DNA from: JANJUB01 sp964586225
GTDB lineage: Bacteria > Armatimonadota > Fimbriimonadia > Fimbriimonadales > Fimbriimonadaceae
Assembly: GCA_964586225.1 (NCBI GenBank)
Contig: CAZPHD010000019.1
Location: 1-55,119 of the forward strand
Length of the DNA stretch: 55,119 nt
Direction of reading: 5' to 3'
The notes below the pieces were generated by a model. It did not search any database, was not told where the DNA came from, and saw nothing but the letters and a program-made list of their open reading frames with translations. Position 1 is the stretch's first letter; every line of letters begins with the position of its first letter. Positions 50,591-55,119 of the stretch are shown here, piece by piece. Position numbers and translations under genes: made by a program.

Positions 50591-52156
50591 CTACTCCACA
50601 TTGAAGTGAACGTTTGCCCAATCCATCGCGCCACTGGGCGGATGTGTTCGCCCCCCAGTAACATAGGTGCCTGCCCCTTCGGGAGCACTCCAGAAAGGGG
50701 CGGATGGGCTCGGCCCATTCGCGTCCCAGCGCCAATCAATTTGAGCAATTGGAACCGCTGCCCGACCAACACCGTTGTCGGGCGGGAGCCAAGCCTGGAA
50801 CATCTGAAACTGGTCCTGTATTCCGAACTCCAAGACGGTGTATAAGAGCTCGTAGTTCGGCGCATCCGAGATGTACGGCACGCTTTGAGGATCATGCGAT
50901 TCTACACTGTCTGCGGGGAACCAGTTGCCAGGATTTGGCTCGTACGGATAGGAGTTGTCAAGAACGAACGCGTTGTTCGTCGTGCTGGACTGATAGTAGG
51001 GAATAGGATTGGGTGGAACCTGATACCGCTGATACTTCGAAAGACATGCCTTCTGCACCGCCGCCCACGAGCCGTAACCCTGTACGGGGACAAACAAAGC
51101 TGGGGTCCCCACTGCACCATGAAACTCAATGGCGATATCAGCGGCGGATGGCCCAGAGTACACGTAGCCGGGCGGAGATGAGCCGTCGTACGAGGAGGGG
51201 GTGTAGGCATTGGCCGCCCAGCCAGCGTAAGGCACGTAGGCATTAACCCATCTCTCGGCGACTGCAGTACCGACGAACGTGGCACCGTCGTAAACGTTCA
51301 CTGAACATCCGACCACATCTGTCTCGTCGGCCACATTATCATAAACCCAGTCAGGGCTCGTCTGCGTGTACTCGGTGTTCGGGACACCATCGGTGCGTCT
51401 GAACAACCGGTATGTCCATCCGCCCGAAGTGCCGCTTGCCCCGAAAATGACGTCTTTGATCGTCCACAGCTGATTACCCCATTGATGATTCGTCAGCGTG
51501 TACGATCCGGCGGTGACCACAAACCGCACTCTCTGACCCTTCAAGCAAGCAGGATATCCGTCATCGTTGATCGTGCCCTGTGGGTCAATAACGACCGGCG
51601 TAGCGCTCACCTTCAGACCTGCAAACGCGGTACCCGAGAGCACACCCGTTTCGCCTGGTTGGAAGTTCGCCCATGCATAGGGGGCATAAACTACCGTGAA
51701 GGACGCTCCTGAGACTTTAATCAAGGTTTCTGTAGCGAAGGAAGATCCAGATTCGACGGAAGCAACCTTTTGCGAATTGATCCCGTTTCCGCAATCGCCG
51801 CTCGTGCCTGTCCAGTTAGCAAGCCCTTCTACTTTCAAGACGACGTTCTTTGGGGGCTCCAAGTCTGCGCCTCCAGTGGGGACCCATGTGAATTTGGCTT
51901 CGATGACGCCAACACACACGACCGACCCACCTTGACCAACCGGAGCCGGGCCCGGGCCAGGCGGCGGTTCACTGGTGCTTCCCGCTCCGCCGTAGTAGCC
52001 AGTGACTGGATTCACGGCATAGCTTCTCGTCGTTGTAAAGTGAGGCGTTGTTACCGTGACTGTACCGCCCGTATAGGTGACGGCATAGTGACCCGCGCTG
52101 GCACTAACGGCGCTCAAGGCACTCAGCAGTAAAAGCATGACGCGATGTGCGGACAT
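50591..52156 (-). CDS. Large secreted protein of unknown function
   Basis: 521 residues from ATG 52156. Signal peptide MSAHRVMLLLLSALSAVSAS. The mature part is rich in Gly, Ser, Thr, Tyr and Pro, has a proline linker (SEPPPGPGPAPVG) near residue 80 and few charged residues. It contains four to six spaced cysteines and the aromatic-rich stretch PPNPIPYYQSSTTNNAFVLD. I do not recognise a family. A consensus promoter sits directly before the ATG, which suggests a leaderless transcript. Operon with the TPR lipoprotein. Confidence 0.75.
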   Translation of the reverse strand: MSAHRVMLLLLSALSAVSASAGHYAVTYTGGTVTVTTPHFTTTRSYAVNPVTGYYGGAGSTSEPPPGPGPAPVGQGGSVVCVGVIEAKFTWVPTGGADLEPPKNVVLKVEGLANWTGTSGDCGNGINSQKVASVESGSSFATETLIKVSGASFTVVYAPYAWANFQPGETGVLSGTAFAGLKVSATPVVIDPQGTINDDGYPACLKGQRVRFVVTAGSYTLTNHQWGNQLWTIKDVIFGASGTSGGWTYRLFRRTDGVPNTEYTQTSPDWVYDNVADETDVVGCSVNVYDGATFVGTAVAERWVNAYVPYAGWAANAYTPSSYDGSSPPGYVYSGPSAADIAIEFHGAVGTPALFVPVQGYGSWAAVQKACLSKYQRYQVPPNPIPYYQSSTTNNAFVLDNSYPYEPNPGNWFPADSVESHDPQSVPYISDAPNYELLYTVLEFGIQDQFQMFQAWLPPDNGVGRAAVPIAQIDWRWDANGPSPSAPFWSAPEGAGTYVTGGRTHPPSGAMDWANVHFNVE

Positions 52157-52191
52157 GCAGCTATTATAGGCCAAGTTGCGCGAAATTGCAA
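52157..52191 (-). promoter_or_regulatory. Consensus promoter giving a leaderless transcript
   Basis: On the minus strand: -35 TTGCAA (52191-52186), 17-bp spacer, -10 TATAAT (52168-52163), then six bases to the ATG. Transcription should begin at or next to the start codon; no Shine-Dalgarno site is possible. Confidence 0.75.
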
Positions 52192-52270
52192 ACATTTGTA
52201 GTTTTTTTGAGAAATCCGACGAGAGGCTAAGCTGGTATCTACAGTGACCACGTAGGCGGGTCGTGTCATA

Positions 52271-52326
52271 ACTCATCACTCATCACCCATCACTCGTCAC
52301 TCGTCACTCGTCACTCAAAACTCGTC
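52271..52326. repeat. Eight-unit heptamer array
   Basis: Consecutive 7-bp units: ACTCATC, ACTCATC, ACCCATC, ACTCGTC, ACTCGTC, ACTCGTC, ACTCAAA, ACTCGTC. It is the inverse-orientation counterpart of the array behind groES and lies between two minus-strand genes. Nothing else is seen in 52192-52330. Confidence 0.88.
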
Positions 52327-52330
52327 TCTC

Positions 52331-53212
52331 TTACCGCAACTCCTTCTTCAGCCGCACGATGTACGTCGGAGCCGGCTTCGCAGAAGACCCGCTATGATCG
52401 GCGAAAACGAGGCTGGTTCGGTCCGCGCTTTCGCCGATCAGGTGGAAGCCTAAGCGCACCCACTGCTTACTCACACGATCCCAGAAGTCGTGGCCACTTC
52501 CGTCGCGCGAGGCGCGGAACATCGCGTTTCGCCAATAACGGAACGACATGTTGGAGCCAGCATCGTCAACCAACGTGGACCCACCGGTCTTGGTGTCCAA
52601 CTCATAGAACGAACCCGTCTTAGCTGGGCGGCGTTCGACTTTATATCTCGGCGTCCAAGCCGTACTGGCCTGGGCCGCCACGCGGAATTGGCCACGGTTG
52701 GTATTGAGCAAACCGGAGGGCGAGTCGTACCACGCCGTGCCGAAGTTCGGCTTGGGCCGCTCACCACCAGCGGCAACTCGGCGCACCTTCGCCGGAGGAA
52801 ATGGATTCAGGGCAACGACTTCCCAACGGAAGGCGCCCGGTTGAAGCTGTTCGGTGTCCGCACCCAAGAGCACCGTGTCCTTTGAGAGGGCCGCGATGAG
52901 GGAGCCACGCGATACGGAGTAGGGCTTTCCCGGCTTGTCAACAATCCGTCGATGATCGCCAATAGAAGCCCAGTAGACGTGAAACTGCTGGTAGCGCTCA
53001 GGGGACTTCACGGGCCAACGATAGAGATACTTCCCATGCCCAGGAAGGGTCGAGCTGCCGAAGGCCCAGCTATGGTCATTGGTGATCACGATGCGGCCCC
53101 GCGCTGGCTCACCGTTTCTGCCGAACGCGACAACCTGAATCGGGGCGACCTCGCCAATCAACTCCAGCTTAGCCTGAATCGAGACTCCATAAATCGCAAG
53201 GAAAGTGATCAT
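52331..53212 (-). CDS. Hypothetical exported protein
   Basis: 293 residues. The N-terminus MITFLAIYGVSIQAK is a weak signal or anchor. The body appears beta-rich (IQVVAFGRNGEPARGRIVIT, RDGSGHDFWDRVSKQW, PTYIVRLKKEL) and may form a propeller or lectin-like fold; no family is recognised. It starts three bases after the preceding gene, so the two are co-translated or at least co-transcribed. The stop is directly next to the heptamer array. Confidence 0.68.
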   Translation of the reverse strand: MITFLAIYGVSIQAKLELIGEVAPIQVVAFGRNGEPARGRIVITNDHSWAFGSSTLPGHGKYLYRWPVKSPERYQQFHVYWASIGDHRRIVDKPGKPYSVSRGSLIAALSKDTVLLGADTEQLQPGAFRWEVVALNPFPPAKVRRVAAGGERPKPNFGTAWYDSPSGLLNTNRGQFRVAAQASTAWTPRYKVERRPAKTGSFYELDTKTGGSTLVDDAGSNMSFRYWRNAMFRASRDGSGHDFWDRVSKQWVRLGFHLIGESADRTSLVFADHSGSSAKPAPTYIVRLKKELR

Positions 53213-53215
53213 GTC

Positions 53216-54505
53216 CTAATCCGGTTCCTGCGCCTGCGCGATCGCGATGCGCGTCTGCGCCAATGAAGCAGGGAGATCTGATGCTCCGCCGATCACGAGG
53301 TAGTAACGCAAGAGTTGATCAGTCGTGTTGGCGTTGACCGTGATGTATGGAAACTCAATGCTACCGATGTCTGCTGAGTTTGGCGGAAAGTTCGTCGCGT
53401 CACAAGTGGTTGTGATGCCCTTGAAGCGCATCCTCGGGATTCCACAAGTGGATCCTGTATAAGGGAATCCAGAGTCAACTGCGCCAGCACCCCAGAATTT
53501 ACCTCTCGGATCATTGACGTTGGAACCTGAGCACCTTGGGGCAAAAAAGTGCTGGATAGGTCTTGGAAATGAAGGATCAGAGTTTTTGACATGCGTGCGT
53601 AGAATGAGGTCTACGCCGTAAAGACCCTTGTTGCTAGTCGCGTTCGGACCGCCTGTTTCCGATCCAAACGGACCAGACTCATCACTAGACGAGCTGTTCC
53701 AGTAGTGAATGCCATTGCTCTCAAGGACGTCGTAATGCCGCACGTCGTCTGCCCCCGCAACAGGGGGACTGCCCATCGAAGGTTGCGTATCAAGAGCGTT
53801 GAAGGGATCACCTGAATATGACAGCTCGAGGTTGCTCTGTGGCCACGTGCCGCGAATGTGCGCCGTTCCGTCCACAAGGTGGTTGCTAAGGGGCCAAACA
53901 GACTGCGATGAACTCCCGACGGAAGCTGCATTGCGTGTCCCGACGAACCGGATAATAAAAACAGCGTCTTCCTCAGACTCCAAATCAAACTCAACGACGC
54001 CGCCCACTACTTGATTGTACGGCACTTCTATTGTGCCAAGGGGCGAAGAAAGTGACATTTCGGTCGATGTAACCGACTGGCCCGTCCCGGATTGATACGA
54101 ACGTTTCATTTGGGCAACTGCCAGGCACTGCCCCAAAGTGGCCATCCCCGTGCTTGAGGAGACAACGTCGTATTGATACTTGACGTTGGACAGGGAGGCT
54201 GTCTCTCCACTGTTTAGCATCTTGACCAAAATGCGAAGGAATGCCGTGGACTCATCTTCGATTCTATTGAGGTGCCAAAACCAAAGGCGCACCGACTGCT
54301 GTACGTTCGCATCCAGGTAGATATGTGCGCGGTGGAGCGTAACAGGATCGGAATCACCGAAATCCTCAATCCACGACTCAGGACAGTTGCTGAGGATCAA
54401 GATTCGCCCGTCAACGGACGTCACATCCTGGTCGAACTGGACAGGACCAGTTACTTGGGTGAATGCCCCGCTGGCATGGTTACTGGTACTCGCATTGCAA
54501 CTCAT
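53216..54505 (-). CDS. Hypothetical protein, Ser/Thr/Asn-rich
   Basis: 429 residues from ATG 54505 (MSCNASTSNHASGAFTQ); the longer frame to 54592 has no ribosome site. Beta-rich and low in Lys, with segments such as IYLDANVQQSVRLWFWHLNR, VVEFDLESEEDAVFIIRFVG and DGTAHIRGTWPQSNLELSYS. It has no N-terminal signal peptide that I can see. No family recognised. A good promoter lies directly upstream, suggesting a leaderless message that also carries 52331-53212. It is divergent from groEL. Confidence 0.7.
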   Translation of the reverse strand: MSCNASTSNHASGAFTQVTGPVQFDQDVTSVDGRILILSNCPESWIEDFGDSDPVTLHRAHIYLDANVQQSVRLWFWHLNRIEDESTAFLRILVKMLNSGETASLSNVKYQYDVVSSSTGMATLGQCLAVAQMKRSYQSGTGQSVTSTEMSLSSPLGTIEVPYNQVVGGVVEFDLESEEDAVFIIRFVGTRNAASVGSSSQSVWPLSNHLVDGTAHIRGTWPQSNLELSYSGDPFNALDTQPSMGSPPVAGADDVRHYDVLESNGIHYWNSSSSDESGPFGSETGGPNATSNKGLYGVDLILRTHVKNSDPSFPRPIQHFFAPRCSGSNVNDPRGKFWGAGAVDSGFPYTGSTCGIPRMRFKGITTTCDATNFPPNSADIGSIEFPYITVNANTTDQLLRYYLVIGGASDLPASLAQTRIAIAQAQEPD

Positions 54506-54540
54506 GTTGCAATCATAGCACGGTCGGCATAAAATTGCAA
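54506..54540 (-). promoter_or_regulatory. Consensus promoter giving a leaderless transcript
   Basis: On the minus strand: -35 TTGCAA (54540-54535), 17-bp spacer, -10 TATGAT (54517-54512), then six bases to the ATG at 54505. Same geometry as the promoter at 52157-52191. Confidence 0.65.
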
Positions 54541-54585
54541 TGGTTGTGGCGATTTTGCCCACGCCAGAGTCGCCTCGTGCCATAA

Positions 54586-54612
54586 TTAGCAATCACTTGC
54601 CGTGAGTGCCAA
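54586..54612. promoter_or_regulatory. CIRCE operator upstream of groEL
   Basis: TTAGCAATC, a nine-base spacer, then GAGTGCCAA: one mismatch to the consensus in each arm. CATAAT at 54581-54586 could be the -10 box directly before it. The groEL ATG is 28 bp downstream. HrcA repression is expected. Confidence 0.92.
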
Positions 54613-54640
54613 GCGCGCTCGGACGGAGAGAACAATCACC

Positions 54641-55119
54641 ATGCCAGCAAAAGACATCAAATACACCGACGACGCCCGGAAGCTTCTTGAAGTTGGCGTC
54701 GACAAGCTCGCCAACGCCGTCAAAGTCACCCTCGGCCCCCGCGGACGCAACGTCGTCCTCGAGCGCAAGTTCGGCAGCCCGACCGTCATCAACGACGGCG
54801 TGACCATCGCCAAGGAAATCGAGGTCGAGAACCGCTTCGAGAACATGGGCGCCCAGCTCATTCGCGAAGTCAGCAGCAAGACCAACGACACCGCCGGTGA
54901 TGGCACCACCACCGCGACGGTGCTCGCACAAGCGATCTTCAAGGAAGGCATCCGCAACGTCGCCGCCGGTAGCAATGCCACCATGATCAAGGCGGGCATT
55001 GACGAGGCTGTCGCCGCCATGGTCGCCGAACTTGAGAAGGCGTCGACCAGCATCAGCAGCGAAGAGGCCATCCGCCAGGTCGCCACGATTTCGGCCAACG
55101 ATGCCGAACTCGGCGAGCT
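54641..55119 (+). CDS. groEL: Chaperonin GroEL, N-terminal part (cut by window end)
   Basis: Read directly from ATG 54641; about 159 residues are visible and the frame is open at the window end. Typical sequence: MPAKDIKYTDDARKLLEVGV, ANAVKVTLGPRGRNVVLERK, FGSPTVINDGVTIAKEIEVE, and the ATP site TNDTAGDGTTTATVLAQAI. ATP-driven folding chaperone. GGAGAG lies about 13 bases before the start. It is controlled by its own CIRCE, separately from groES. Confidence 0.98.
   Translation, partial: MPAKDIKYTDDARKLLEVGVDKLANAVKVTLGPRGRNVVLERKFGSPTVINDGVTIAKEIEVENRFENMGAQLIREVSSKTNDTAGDGTTTATVLAQAIFKEGIRNVAAGSNATMIKAGIDEAVAAMVAELEKASTSISSEEAIRQVATISANDAELGE

Noticed and set aside
1..55119. tRNA or rRNA genes
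   Set aside because: While reading I saw no cloverleaf with a terminal CCA-type acceptor and no rRNA-like blocks; a tRNAscan run would settle it.

Overview
The window is a 55.1 kb piece of a GC-rich, diderm-type bacterial chromosome. Lipoprotein signals, a LolA-like protein, an M48/HtpX protease and TPR lipoproteins point to a cell with an outer membrane. HrcA/CIRCE control of chaperonins, a PIN-TRAM membrane protein, an IspDF fusion, a zincless Fpg and many secreted CocE/S9-type hydrolases are compatible with Armatimonadota (Fimbriimonadia-like). That placement is inference from gene content; there is no rRNA gene here to anchor it. Genes are tightly packed, often with ATGA or TAATG stop/start overlaps, which suggests translational coupling.

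Layout. 1-3402 (minus): a MoxR ATPase, DUF58 and TgpA-like transglutaminase operon, the last cut by the window start. 3586-7551: a small orphan gene facing a four-gene operon (universal stress protein, FKBP, two M16 peptidase-like proteins). 7619-15982: a CocE-type hydrolase, a degenerate DapA-like protein, an ImuB-like plus DnaE2 mutagenesis pair, and Fpg. 15990-23997: topA-anmK, divergent from a transglutaminase, PIN-TRAM, ispDF and hpf run. 24000-30600: an accessory island of RHS/YD-repeat fragments with three alternative C-terminal toxin cassettes, each followed by a candidate immunity gene, plus RHS remnants and repeats. 30598-40726: GNAT, PhzF-like, recJ, S9 peptidase, beta-propeller lipoprotein, 2TM protein, nadE, htpX, zinc-ribbon protein and a TerC family protein. 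40864-49190: a LolA-like/cytochrome c fusion, TPR lipoprotein, leuS, MerC-like, GT4 glycosyltransferase, galK and rsmG. 49414-55119: groES and groEL, each behind its own CIRCE, separated by four unfamiliar genes on the minus strand.

Most notable is a dispersed hairpin repeat with 7-bp stem arms GCGTCGG and CCGACGC and an invariant loop GACGAACCCA. There are six copies: one between imuB and fpg, three at the edge of the RHS island, and two inside galK, where both are in frame and add the peptide RRDEPTDAL twice. The imuB/fpg copy has two changed stem base pairs that are fully compensated, so the fold appears to be under selection or copied as a fold. It resembles in concept the Rickettsia palindromic elements that insert in frame into proteins. 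Other unusual structure: an exact 21-bp-period array of TGACGTCA palindromes between terC and the cytochrome fusion, several 7-bp-period intergenic arrays, a 10-bp array before the groES CIRCE, a split RHS core joined by a conserved TGATG, and three promoters placed so that the transcripts would be leaderless or nearly so.
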